A stretch of 16,512 nt of DNA from Streptosporangiaceae bacterium (GTDB lineage: Bacteria; Actinomycetota; Actinomycetes; Streptosporangiales; Streptosporangiaceae). Location of the stretch: contig JASHOI010000303.1 of assembly GCA_030041195.1 (NCBI GenBank), forward strand, positions 1 to 16,512. Direction: 5' to 3'. The notes below the pieces were generated by a model. That model was not told the origin of the DNA. It ran no database searches and was given only the letters and a program-made list of their open reading frames with translations. Shown piece after piece: positions 1 through 6,898 of this stretch. A program made the translations under genes and the position numbers. The first letter of the stretch is position 1; every line of letters starts with the position of its first letter.

Positions 1-882
1 CTCGGCCCCGGCCAGGGCGCCACGGGCACCGGCCAGGTCGGCGTCCAGCGTGGCGACGTCGTCGGGGATGCGCACGGCAGCCAGCGCGGCGCGGTCGGCG
101 TCCAGCAGCTCCAGCTCGGCTTCGGCCGAGGCCAGGCCTTGCTCGGCGGCGTGAATCAGCGGCGTGACCGCGGCGACCCGCGCGGCCAGCACTCCCAGCG
201 CGGCCTCGGTGGCCGCCGCGGCGTCCTGAGCCTGCTGGGTAGCGTCGCCGAACGTGGCCAGCGTCGCCTCCAGGGCCTCGGCGCGGCTGCCCGCGTCGCT
301 GGCCCGCTGGTTCGCCAGCACCATCATCTGCCTGTAGTGCTCGGCGCCGAGCAGGCGCAGCAGGATCTCCTGGCGTTCCGCCGCCTTAGCGTGCAGGAAG
401 TTCGCGAACTGGCCCTGCGGGAGCACGACACACTGGCAGAAGTCGTCGTAGCTGAGCCCGAGCAGCTGCTGCACGGCGTCGGTGACGCCCGCCAGGTCCC
501 CGGCCAGCACCTCGGACGGCGGTTCGCCCAGGTCGGCGAGCCCGCACGGGTCGGCGAGCCGTTCCAGGCTCGCCGACTTCTGGCTCACCTGGCTGCCGGC
601 CCTGCGCAGCTCGCGGGCCACCACGTAACGCTGGCCCGCCACCTCAAAAACGAGCTTGACGGTGCCGCGGGTGGTGGTCGGCGCGAGCGCGAGGGAGACC
701 ATGCCCTTGCGGCCCCACCGCGGCACCGATCCGTAGAGCGCGAACGTCATCGCGTCGATGACCGTCGACTTGCCGGACCCGGTCGGGCCGACCAGCGCGA
801 AGAACTCCGCGTCGGTGAAGTCGATCCTGGTCGGCTCGCGGAACGACGCGAACCCGTTCATCTCCAGCACGATCGGTCGCAT
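1..882 (-). CDS. sbcC: SbcC/Rad50-type nuclease subunit, N-terminal part (cut by window edge)
   Basis: This is the ATPase subunit of the SbcCD DNA-end-processing nuclease. It is the bacterial Rad50 counterpart and works in the cytoplasm with SbcD on hairpins and blocked double-strand ends. The 294 visible residues begin with an SMC-type ATPase half: an N-terminal MRPIVLEMNGFASF strand, a Walker A GPTGSGKST at residues 32-40, and the Q-loop region VLPQGQFANFLHA near 153-165. After about residue 195 the sequence turns Ala/Leu/Glu-rich and looks like the start of the long coiled coil. The zinc hook, second coiled coil and Walker B half lie beyond the left edge. The ATG at 882 follows GGGAGG with a 5-nt gap and lies 11 bp after the sbcD stop, so the two are surely co-transcribed. 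Family assignment is firm. Confidence 0.95.
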   Translation of the reverse strand, partial: MRPIVLEMNGFASFREPTRIDFTDAEFFALVGPTGSGKSTVIDAMTFALYGSVPRWGRKGMVSLALAPTTTRGTVKLVFEVAGQRYVVARELRRAGSQVSQKSASLERLADPCGLADLGEPPSEVLAGDLAGVTDAVQQLLGLSYDDFCQCVVLPQGQFANFLHAKAAERQEILLRLLGAEHYRQMMVLANQRASDAGSRAEALEATLATFGDATQQAQDAAAATEAALGVLAARVAAVTPLIHAAEQGLASAEAELELLDADRAALAAVRIPDDVATLDADLAGARGALAGAE

Positions 883-893
883 GGTGGCCTCCC

Positions 894-2075
894 TCAGGCT
901 CCGCCGACGGCCGTTGTGACCTCGTCGTGCAACTGGGCGAACAGCGCCGTTACCCGCTCGTCACTCACGTGCACCTTCTCGGTGGCGCAGAACTCTGCGA
1001 AGAGCTGTTCCGGGGTCGGGATCGCCGCCCCGGCCGGGTCCGGGCGCGCCGGGGTGCGCGACGGCGCGGCGAATTCGGGGTCGATGCGCACCTCGAGTGC
1101 GTTTGGCAGGATCGCGGTGGTGTCGTCGCGCAGCCCGGCGCGGGTCCGCTCGCGCAGCCACACCCGCAGGTAGTCGTCGCCGAGTGAGCCCGCCTGCGCC
1201 TCAAGCTCGGCGAGGCTGCCGCGGACCGTCCGCAGCCGCCGGCCCGACGCGATCGGGACCTCGGTGATCCGGGCCGGGACCGACGGGGACGCCTCGACCA
1301 GGCAGACCATGCTCGTGTTGTCCTGCTCGCCGAAGTCGACGGCGATCGGCGAGCCGCTGTAGTGCACCGGGCAGTGCGCGGGCAGCGACTGCCGCCGGTG
1401 CAGGTGCCCGAGCGCCACGTAATGCGCCGATACCGGGAAGATCGTGGCCGGGACGCTGTATTCGAAGATCGACTGGGCGGACCGCTCCCCGCCGCCGAGC
1501 ACCCCGCCGATGCAGGTGAGATGCGACATCAGCAGGTTAACGGTGTTGTCGGTGAACCCTGCGGTCAGGGCCGCGACCACCTGGCGGACCATCTCGTCGT
1601 AGGCACGCACGTTCTCCGACGGCGTCTGGCTGACGATCTCGGCGGCGCGAACCGCGTGACGCTGACTCAGGAACGGCAGCACGGCCACCTGGACGTCCTC
1701 GCCGCCGGACCGGGCCCGGAACCGGACCAGCCCGCCCCGGTCCGGCCGCCTGACCTCCCCGGCCAGGGTGATGCCGGCCAGGCCCATCAGCGGCCGGTAT
1801 GCCTCGAAGGTCGGCCCGTGGTCGTGGTTGCCGGCGATCGCGATGACCTCGGCCCCCGCCCTGCGCAGCCGCAGCAGCGTCTTGATCACCAGGTTCTGCG
1901 CCTGCGCGGACGGCGCGGCGGCGTCGTAGATGTCACCGGCGATCAGCACCGCGTCGACCTGATTCTGCTCGGCGATCGTGACGATCTCGGTCAGCACGGC
2001 GCGCTGCTCGTCCAGCCGGTCGCGGCCCTTCAGGACCTTTCCCACGTGCCAGTCGGCGGTGTGCAAGAACTTCAC
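894..2075 (-). CDS. sbcD: SbcD/Mre11-type exonuclease subunit
   Basis: This is the Mn-dependent metallophosphoesterase subunit of SbcCD and degrades DNA ends held by SbcC. The 393-aa protein has the full set of calcineurin-like metal motifs: DWH at 8-10, GDIYD at 47-51, GNHDH at 82-86, MSH at 183-185 and GHLH at 223-226. The C-terminal part (about 290-393) is the capping and SbcC-interaction region. I chose the GTG at 2075 because the product then starts directly with the conserved VKFLHTADWHVGK, and GAGG lies about 12 nt upstream. The open frame continues far upstream but only overlaps the neighbouring gene out of frame. It lies 23 bp after the HerA-like gene and 11 bp before sbcC. Length is normal for the family. 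Confidence 0.95.
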   Translation of the reverse strand: MKFLHTADWHVGKVLKGRDRLDEQRAVLTEIVTIAEQNQVDAVLIAGDIYDAAAPSAQAQNLVIKTLLRLRRAGAEVIAIAGNHDHGPTFEAYRPLMGLAGITLAGEVRRPDRGGLVRFRARSGGEDVQVAVLPFLSQRHAVRAAEIVSQTPSENVRAYDEMVRQVVAALTAGFTDNTVNLLMSHLTCIGGVLGGGERSAQSIFEYSVPATIFPVSAHYVALGHLHRRQSLPAHCPVHYSGSPIAVDFGEQDNTSMVCLVEASPSVPARITEVPIASGRRLRTVRGSLAELEAQAGSLGDDYLRVWLRERTRAGLRDDTTAILPNALEVRIDPEFAAPSRTPARPDPAGAAIPTPEQLFAEFCATEKVHVSDERVTALFAQLHDEVTTAVGGA

Positions 2076-2098
2076 GGCGTTCCGTTTCCTCGCATTTC

Positions 2099-3862
2099 TC
2101 AAAACGGCGGGACGTCGTCCTCGTCGGTGCTGGGCAGGCGGGCGAACACATCGGCCTGCGCGGCCGCGGCGGGGCGCGGCGGCGCGGCGCACTCCGAGAG
2201 CCGGGTCGCCCAGGCCGGGAACGGGAACTCCACGGCCAGCGGCACCGGGATCTCGGGCTGGGAGACGAACATCGCGCCCGGCTTGGCCAGCGTCGCCCGG
2301 GTCCGCTGGGACGGCGGCAGGAACCCGTACTCCGGGCGCCCGGCCTCGGCGGCGTCGAGCCGGCCGACGACCCGGATGGCCGAGTTCGACACGATGCGGC
2401 GCTCGACTTCGCTCGCGGTCTGCTGCGCGCCGATCAGGATGATCCCCAGGGACCGGCCGCGCTCGGCGATGTCCAGCAGCACTTCCTTGATCGGCGAGGT
2501 GCCTTCGCGCGGCGCGTACTTGTTCAGCTCGTCGATCATCGTGAACAGCAGCCCGCCGGGGCCGGCGTCCTCCTTGCGGGCGGTCTCGGCGGCCAGCACC
2601 ACGCCGACCACGAAGCGCTGCGCGCGCTCGTGCAGGTTGTGCAAGTCGACGACGGTCACCTGCTGGCTCTCGGTGGAGATCAGCCGCCGGCTGCCGCCGG
2701 TGAGGTCCGCGCGGATGATCGGCCGCAGCGGCCGCAGCGACGAGCGCAGCCGCCGGATGAACGCGTTGATCGTCCCGACGCCGGTAACCGGACCGGCCCA
2801 GTCCTGGCGGGTCTCGTCGTCGGTGAGCCGGGCGGCGACGATGTCGACGAGTTCCTCGTAGGTGCGCGCGACGTCGCCGTCGATCTTCACGGCGCCGGTG
2901 TCGCCGTACCCGACCGCGTCCAGCTTCAGCCGGGTCGCGACCTGGTGGATCACGATCGTGTACTGGTTGCGCTCGTCCTCCGCGTCGGCGAACACGTAGG
3001 GCAGCATCTGCCGGCCGCAGAACTCCTCGACCGTCCACCAGAACGCCTCCACCCCGCTGGTGCGCCCGGTGACGTTCGGCCGGCCGGTCTGGTCGTCGGG
3101 GATCGGCGGCGCCCAGAACCCGGCCGACGCGAACGGCTCGGCCGGCAGCCCCAGCTCCGCGTACTGCGTGCGCAGATCGTCGTCCAGGCGTGCGTTCGGC
3201 TGGTCGAGGAACAGCAGGTCCTCGCCCTTGACGCTGAACACCAGGGCCTTGGCGTTGAGCGCGCGGGCGCCGAGAGCGCCGGACCTGAAGATGGAGTGCA
3301 GCAGGAACAGCGCGAAGCTCGTCTTCGTCGCCACACCCGAGATGCCGCTGATCGACACGTGCGCCCCGCGGGTGCCGTCGAGGAACTCCATGTTCACATA
3401 GATCGGGGCGCCGTCGCGGCCGAGCCCGACCGGCAGCCGCGACGTCATCTGGTCGAAATACAGGGCCTGGGCGCGCTCGGGCCCGGTGGCGCGGCGCACG
3501 ATCTCCCCCGGCCGCGGCGGCACGTACACCTCGGGCTCGACCCTGGTGGTGCTGACCTCGGCGATCTCCTGCACCCGGGCGGGCAGCACGCCGTCGGAGA
3601 TCAGGAACACGTCCGAGCCGAAGCTCGCGCCCTCGTGCCTGGCGCGGACCTGCGTCACCACGCCGCTGGTCAGGATCGGCCCCAGCCCCGGAATCTGCCG
3701 CAGCGTGACCACGACGTCGTCAAGCTGCAGATAGGACGTCTCGTCCAGGGCGACGGCGAACTGCAGCGGGGTGGAGTCCTCGGTTCCCGCCACCCGCCCC
3801 ACCTGGTCAGCAGCGCCGTCGGCCGGGGAAGTCACCTGACCGGCAGTGAAGCTATCCGTCAC
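2099..3862 (-). CDS. HerA/FtsK-superfamily ATPase in operon with sbcDC
   Basis: This is a predicted hexameric DNA translocase of the HerA (DUF87) type, 587 aa. Residues about 1-165 form a HAS-barrel-like N-terminal domain. A P-loop follows at 173-182 (GISGVATKTS), which keeps the Lys-Thr but has Thr where the GxxGxGK consensus has Gly. The Walker B is LLFTMIDELNKYAP with Asp-Glu at 444-445, then GAQQ (about 479-482) and RVVGRLD with a possible arginine finger near 500. The GTG at 3862 is preferred because AAGGAG sits 4 nt upstream. An ATG at 3883 is in frame but lacks a good ribosome site. Position ahead of sbcD and sbcC suggests it works with the nuclease, as archaeal HerA does with Mre11/Rad50. 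That partnership is inference; the ATPase family is clear. Confidence 0.85.
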   Translation of the reverse strand: MTDSFTAGQVTSPADGAADQVGRVAGTEDSTPLQFAVALDETSYLQLDDVVVTLRQIPGLGPILTSGVVTQVRARHEGASFGSDVFLISDGVLPARVQEIAEVSTTRVEPEVYVPPRPGEIVRRATGPERAQALYFDQMTSRLPVGLGRDGAPIYVNMEFLDGTRGAHVSISGISGVATKTSFALFLLHSIFRSGALGARALNAKALVFSVKGEDLLFLDQPNARLDDDLRTQYAELGLPAEPFASAGFWAPPIPDDQTGRPNVTGRTSGVEAFWWTVEEFCGRQMLPYVFADAEDERNQYTIVIHQVATRLKLDAVGYGDTGAVKIDGDVARTYEELVDIVAARLTDDETRQDWAGPVTGVGTINAFIRRLRSSLRPLRPIIRADLTGGSRRLISTESQQVTVVDLHNLHERAQRFVVGVVLAAETARKEDAGPGGLLFTMIDELNKYAPREGTSPIKEVLLDIAERGRSLGIILIGAQQTASEVERRIVSNSAIRVVGRLDAAEAGRPEYGFLPPSQRTRATLAKPGAMFVSQPEIPVPLAVEFPFPAWATRLSECAAPPRPAAAAQADVFARLPSTDEDDVPPF

Positions 3863-3866
3863 GACG

Positions 3867-3872
3867 CTCCTT
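3867..3872 (-). promoter_or_regulatory. Ribosome binding site favouring the GTG start of the HerA-like gene
   Basis: The minus strand reads AAGGAG-CGTC-GTG here, a near-perfect Shine-Dalgarno core 4 nt ahead of the GTG at 3862. It lies inside the longer open frame that begins with ATG at 3883, whose own upstream sequence (AGGCGGGAC) is weaker. The short start is therefore more likely. Confidence 0.5.
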
Positions 3873-3937
3873 CGCACGCTCATGTCGCGGGGTCCCGCCT
3901 GTGACCGCTGCGGAGCAGCCTAGACAGCGGCACCGAC

Positions 3938-3961
3938 AAAGGCCGGCGTAACACTCCGGCC
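3938..3961 (-). terminator. Possible terminator after the sigma-like gene
   Basis: On the minus strand GGCCGG and CCGGCC form a 6-bp stem around a 9-nt loop, followed by TTT. It lies about 40 bp after the stop of the sigma-like gene and upstream of the HerA-like gene. It could separate the two transcripts. The U-tract is very short, so this is a modest call. Confidence 0.35.
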
Positions 3962-3999
3962 CGCCGGCATTTCGCCCAGATCGGCGCGGCCGTCGCGGC

Positions 4000-5421
4000 C
4001 TAGGTCGTGGGGGTGGGGGTTGGCGTGGGAGCCGGGGTGGTCGGCGTCGGCGTGGGCGTGGGCGTGGGGGTCGGAGTCGTCGGCGCCGGAGTGGGCGTCG
4101 GCGTCGGCGTGGGCGTCGGGGCGGAGGTGGTCGGCGTCTGCGAGGGCTGCGGAGCCGACGTGCCGGTCGCGGTTGGCGCCGGAGACCCGGAGCTTAACGG
4201 CCTCGGCGCATGGCCCGTTCCGGTCAGCGGAACCGGCAGCTCGCCGAGCTGATTCGGGGTGAGCGTGCCCGGCAGCGGCGGGCGATGCCGATGGTGCGGC
4301 TGCGGCCCTGCGGGCGCAGAAAGCTTCGGCGAGATCGCCGTCGTGCTCGCCGACGTCGGACTCTGCCTGGCCATGACGGTCTTTGCCGCGGCCGGCCGCG
4401 GGGCTTGCCCCGACGTTGCGGTGAGCCGGTACAGGATCGCGGTCGGCACCGCGAGCGCCACGAGCGCCACCGAGGAGACCGCCATCACCTTGGGCACACC
4501 GCGGCGCGGCCGGATCGGTACCGCCGGGCCGCCCTGGCCGCCCTTGCGCTGCTTGTCTGGCTTGTCGGGCCGGCTCGCGACCGTGCGGCGGTACGAGCCG
4601 AGAGCGAGCGCGGTCCGGGTGATCCGCAGCCGGAGCCTGCCGGGCGGAATGGCCAGCGGTATCTCGCTGATCTGCTCGGCCTTGAAGCCCCGGTCCCCAC
4701 GGCTCAGCGCGCAGGCGGCACACGACTCGATGTGCCGGGCAAGCTTGGCGCTGAACTGGGGCGTCAGCGGCAACGTGGCCAGGTCCCTTCGCCTGACGAT
4801 GCCGGCGAGCTCCGCGCACCGCGGCCGGCCCTCGCGGATGGCCGCGCGAAGGACCGCGAGAACGGGCGCCGACTGGTCGAACTTGGTGGTCGCCTCGGAC
4901 AGCAGCGCCCGGGCCCGGCGGGCCGAAACGCCGATCACCGCCCCGAGGTCCGCGTCGTTGAACCGGTGCCGAAATGCCAGGTTGAGCACCTCTCGGTCGC
5001 GGTCGGACAGCAGGTCCAGGGCGGCCTGCAGAACGAGCACCCGCTCCCCGGTGGGTCCCGCGACCTCGTAGTCGGGTACGGCCGCGCCGAGCTCGTCAAG
5101 GTTGGTCGTCTCGGCGTGGCCGCTCAGCTTGGTCCGCGCGCCTGGCAACTGGCCCAGGCACTCCCGGCGCGCCGCCGAGTAGAGCGAAAGCCGGAGCCTG
5201 TCCGGCTCGGGCATGCTGCCAACCTGCGCATCGGCGGCGACCAGGCCGTCCTGCACCGCGTCCACGGCGGCAACCGTGTCCCTGAGCAGCCCGTCGCAGT
5301 AGTCAAACAGGGAGGCGGCATACGACTCGTACAGGTGCGCGAACACGTGCAGACCGGAGTCGCGCAGCGCCTCGCCCGTGCGCTGATCCTCAGTGGACCC
5401 GCCGCTGTGCTCAACCGACAT
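4000..5421 (-). CDS. Membrane-anchored sigma-factor-like protein with zinc finger and Pro/Thr-repeat tail
   Basis: This 473-aa protein looks like an ECF-type sigma factor fused to its own control and membrane module. Residues about 27-90 resemble a divergent sigma region 2. Residues 131-182 (LSDRDREVLNLAFRHRFNDADLGAVIG...) are a clear region 4 helix-turn-helix. Residues 202-237 carry Cys202 and H230-x3-C234-x2-C237, the pattern of zf-HC2 anti-sigma zinc fingers. A basic stretch (281-311) leads to one hydrophobic segment at about 312-331. After it come about 140 low-complexity residues ending in some 40 residues of alternating Thr-Pro. Predicted topology is sigma part inside, Pro/Thr tail outside. 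ATG at 5421 follows GGGAGG. No separate anti-sigma gene lies nearby. Whether region 2 still binds core polymerase is unknown; a membrane sensor that has lost sigma activity is the alternative. Confidence 0.8.
   Translation of the reverse strand: MSVEHSGGSTEDQRTGEALRDSGLHVFAHLYESYAASLFDYCDGLLRDTVAAVDAVQDGLVAADAQVGSMPEPDRLRLSLYSAARRECLGQLPGARTKLSGHAETTNLDELGAAVPDYEVAGPTGERVLVLQAALDLLSDRDREVLNLAFRHRFNDADLGAVIGVSARRARALLSEATTKFDQSAPVLAVLRAAIREGRPRCAELAGIVRRRDLATLPLTPQFSAKLARHIESCAACALSRGDRGFKAEQISEIPLAIPPGRLRLRITRTALALGSYRRTVASRPDKPDKQRKGGQGGPAVPIRPRRGVPKVMAVSSVALVALAVPTAILYRLTATSGQAPRPAAAKTVMARQSPTSASTTAISPKLSAPAGPQPHHRHRPPLPGTLTPNQLGELPVPLTGTGHAPRPLSSGSPAPTATGTSAPQPSQTPTTSAPTPTPTPTPTPAPTTPTPTPTPTPTPTTPAPTPTPTPTT
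4003..4138 (-). repeat. Thr-Pro-coding microsatellite at the 3' end of the sigma-like gene
   Basis: A degenerate 6-bp tandem repeat (plus strand GTCGGC / GTGGGC / GTGGGG variants) encodes the Thr-Pro-Thr-Pro tail of the sigma-like protein. Interruptions by Ala and Thr-Thr break it into three blocks. Such hexamer tracts can change copy number in units of two residues without shifting the frame. Confidence 0.7.
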
Positions 5422-5564
5422 GGGGGACCTCCCAACCGGCTCCTGTTACCTGGCGGAGGCTGGCGTGACCTGGGCGGGGGCGGGCACCACCAGATGACAC
5501 TAAACCCGGGAGGAGGTTGTCAGCGCAAGAGGCACGATGCGAGTTTAAGTAGCTCACTGACTTG

Positions 5565-5578
5565 ATTTCACATGAAAT
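5565..5578. repeat. 14-bp inverted repeat in an AT-rich patch
   Basis: ATTTCA-CA-TGAAAT forms a near-perfect palindrome in an unusually AT-rich stretch (about 5543-5595), roughly 140 bp upstream of the sigma-like gene start. It could be an operator for that gene's promoter. I cannot assign a regulator or a convincing -35/-10 pair to it. Confidence 0.45.
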
Positions 5579-5702
5579 TTACTGTTTTAGAACTCCTCAG
5601 GCCTCACTCCTCCCTCCTGTCTGGCCAGGCCCGGCACCCGCTGCACGGGAGGGCGGGCCTCATCTGAAGCGTCCTCGATGCGGGCCGAGTAAGGCTGCTT
5701 TT

Positions 5703-5756
5703 CATGATCTGGGTTGATAACGACCCAAATACACGACGTTTGCCACCCAGATCATG
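5703..5756. repeat. Perfect 12-bp inverted repeat with 30-bp spacer
   Basis: CATGATCTGGGT (5703-5714) and ACCCAGATCATG (5745-5756) are exact reverse complements separated by 30 bp. They lie between the divergent sigma-like and HbhA-like genes and are not inside a visible gene. There is no U-tract, so a terminator is not obvious. A regulator site, a palindromic interspersed repeat or a tiny mobile remnant are all possible. The rest of 5422-5824 holds no gene I can support. Confidence 0.6.
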
Positions 5757-5824
5757 GAACGAGCCGTACTACCGCCCGGCCGGCGCCCCAGGAGATGCGC
5801 CCGATGGCCGATGAAAGGCTTCGC

Positions 5825-5855
5825 TTGACAAATCTATCTGTTTGCTTAGTATAGT
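5825..5855 (+). promoter_or_regulatory. Promoter of the HbhA-like gene
   Basis: A consensus -35 TTGACA is at 5825-5830. Candidate -10 boxes are TAGTAT at 5847-5852 (16-bp spacing) or TATAGT at 5850-5855 (19-bp spacing). Transcription would start about 20 nt before the ATG at 5880, which has AGGAGG just upstream. The -10 region lies within a palindrome that looks like a repressor site. Confidence 0.6.
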
Positions 5856-5865
5856 TAGCAGACAG
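5838..5865. promoter_or_regulatory. Operator palindrome over the -10 box (TGCT-N10-AGCA site 1)
   Basis: A 28-bp imperfect palindrome (11 of 14 positions paired) centred on TATA covers the -10 region. Its core, TTTGCTTAGTATAGTTAGCA at 5841-5860, holds TGCT and AGCA half-sites 10 bp apart. The same arrangement recurs in front of the XRE regulator gene, which suggests that regulator represses this promoter. That link is inference from site similarity. Confidence 0.6.
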
Positions 5866-5879
5866 CAAGAGGAGGAGCC

Positions 5880-6383
5880 ATGACCGATATTCGCAACGTG
5901 GGCCAGGAAGTGCAGGCCGAGATCCTGAAGACCGTCCGCAAGGGGCAGGAGACTGTCCGCAAGGGGCAGGAGACCGTTCGCAGGGGGCAGGAGACCGTTC
6001 GCAGGGGGCAGGAGACCGTTCGCAGGGGGCAGGAGACCGTCGCCGGGGCGATCAAGAGCGTCCGGACGATGGCGCCGGGCCTGTCCGACCTGAACCTTCC
6101 GTTCGCGAGCAAGCTGCCGAAGGCGGAGGAACTGGCAGGCAACGCCTACAGCTTCGCCATGCGGGTTCTGGCCGACCAGCGCAAGTTCGCCGAGGGCGTG
6201 CTGCACGAGGCCGGCCAGCTGCTTCCCGGGAACAACTGGTCCAGCGCGAAGCGGACCGAGACCACCGGCACCACCGGCACGACCGGCACGACCGCCAAGA
6301 CCCGGACCACCGGGACGAGCGGGACGGCCAAGAAGACCGGGCACGGCGGCAGCTCGAGCAGTTCGGGCAGCTCGGGCAAGTAA
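5880..6383 (+). CDS. HbhA-like helical protein with heptad tandem repeat
   Basis: This 167-aa protein has no signal peptide or membrane segment. The N-terminal part (about 1-60) is one long predicted amphipathic helix containing five consecutive 7-residue repeats of VR(K/R)GQET. A conserved-looking core follows at about 73-115 (LPFASKLPKAEELAGNAYSFAMRVLADQRKFAEGVLHEAGQLLP). The tail (about 122-167) is low-complexity Thr/Gly then Ser/Gly with scattered Lys/Arg. Pairing with an XRE regulator recalls mycobacterial Rv0474 next to hbhA (Rv0475), heparin-binding hemagglutinin, though the typical Lys/Pro/Ala-rich tail is absent and gene order differs. ATG at 5880 follows AGGAGG. It has its own promoter, operator and downstream terminator. 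The HbhA relation is moderate; the molecular role is unknown. Confidence 0.75.
   Translation: MTDIRNVGQEVQAEILKTVRKGQETVRKGQETVRRGQETVRRGQETVRRGQETVAGAIKSVRTMAPGLSDLNLPFASKLPKAEELAGNAYSFAMRVLADQRKFAEGVLHEAGQLLPGNNWSSAKRTETTGTTGTTGTTAKTRTTGTSGTAKKTGHGGSSSSSGSSGK
5931..6035 (+). repeat. Five 21-bp in-frame tandem repeats
   Basis: Five head-to-tail 21-bp units encode the TVR(K/R)GQE heptads of the HbhA-like protein. Units 3, 4 and 5 are identical at the DNA level and units 1 and 2 differ from each other by one base. This points to recent duplication or gene conversion. Copy number could vary between strains without breaking the frame. Confidence 0.9.
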
Positions 6384-6399
6384 CCCGCGCAGCCGCATG

Positions 6400-6435
6400 A
6401 ACCCGTGGCGGGCCGGCCGGCTCGCCACGGGTTTT
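6400..6435 (+). terminator. Rho-independent terminator after the HbhA-like gene
   Basis: AACCCGTGGCG (6400-6410) and CGCCACGGGTT (6423-6433) form an 11-bp stem with a 12-nt GC-rich loop, followed by TTTT ending at 6435. It lies 16 bp after the TAA of the HbhA-like gene. Its T-run directly abuts the first operator-like site of the next gene. Confidence 0.8.
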
Positions 6436-6476
6436 GCTTACTATCTAGCCACACGTTTGCTTACCATTCTGAGCAG
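6433..6476. promoter_or_regulatory. Two operator-like sites in front of the XRE gene
   Basis: Two copies of TTTGCTTAC(T/C)AT start at 6433 and 6456, 23 bp apart. The second, TTTGCTTACCATTCTGAGCA, has TGCT and AGCA half-sites separated by exactly 10 bp, as in the site at 5841-5860. The first shares the left half but its right half is degenerate (TAGCCA). Placement 30-75 bp before the regulator start suggests autoregulation. A -35/-10 pair is not clear here. Confidence 0.55.
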
Positions 6477-6506
6477 GCACGGCCGGACTTACCTACCGAG
6501 GCGACA

Positions 6507-6881
6507 GTGACCGAGACCTGGAACGCGCAGATGGAGAACCTGGGCGCCTTCATCCGCAACAAGCGCAAGCTCGCCAACCTATCGCTGCGCCAGCTCGCCG
6601 AGCGGACCACGCTCTCCAACCCCTACTTGAGCCAGATCGAACGGGGCCTGCACCAGCCGTCGGTCCGCGTGCTCAAGCTGATCGCCGGGGCGCTGAACGT
6701 GTCCGCCGAGACGCTGCTCACCCAGGCCGGCCTGCTCGACGCGGTCACCGGCGGCGACGGGGCCGCGGACCACGACGCGCCCGCGACGTCCGTCGAATCG
6801 GCGATCAACGCCGACGCGCGGCTGGCCGAGGAGCAGAAGGCCGCGCTGCTCGCGGTGTACCACAGCATGCTCCACGGCTGA
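6507..6881 (+). CDS. XRE-family transcriptional regulator
   Basis: This is a 124-aa DNA-binding regulator. A Cro/C1-type helix-turn-helix occupies residues about 12-66 (LGAFIRNKRKLANLSLRQLAERTTLSNPYLSQIERG...). An acidic linker follows, then a short helical C-terminus (about 100-124, LAEEQKAALLAVYHSMLHG) that probably dimerises. The GTG at 6507 is chosen because GAGG lies 5 nt upstream and the frame further upstream runs through the terminator and operators. ATG at 6531 is an alternative. It probably represses itself and the HbhA-like gene through TGCT-N10-AGCA sites. The combination resembles Rv0474 beside hbhA in Mycobacterium. The HTH family is certain; the regulon is inferred. Confidence 0.88.
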   Translation: MTETWNAQMENLGAFIRNKRKLANLSLRQLAERTTLSNPYLSQIERGLHQPSVRVLKLIAGALNVSAETLLTQAGLLDAVTGGDGAADHDAPATSVESAINADARLAEEQKAALLAVYHSMLHG

Positions 6882-6898
6882 CGAAATCCGGGCACCTG

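Noticed and set aside
139..3904. Long plus-strand open frames opposite the herA-sbcDC operon
   Set aside because: Their translations are Arg/Gly/Pro-rich without motifs and mirror the minus-strand genes, which carry clear family signatures. They result from high GC content.
4007..5565. Plus-strand frames including a Gly-Val repeat protein
   Set aside because: The Gly-Val pattern is the reverse complement of the Thr-Pro repeat. No ribosome site or domain supports it.
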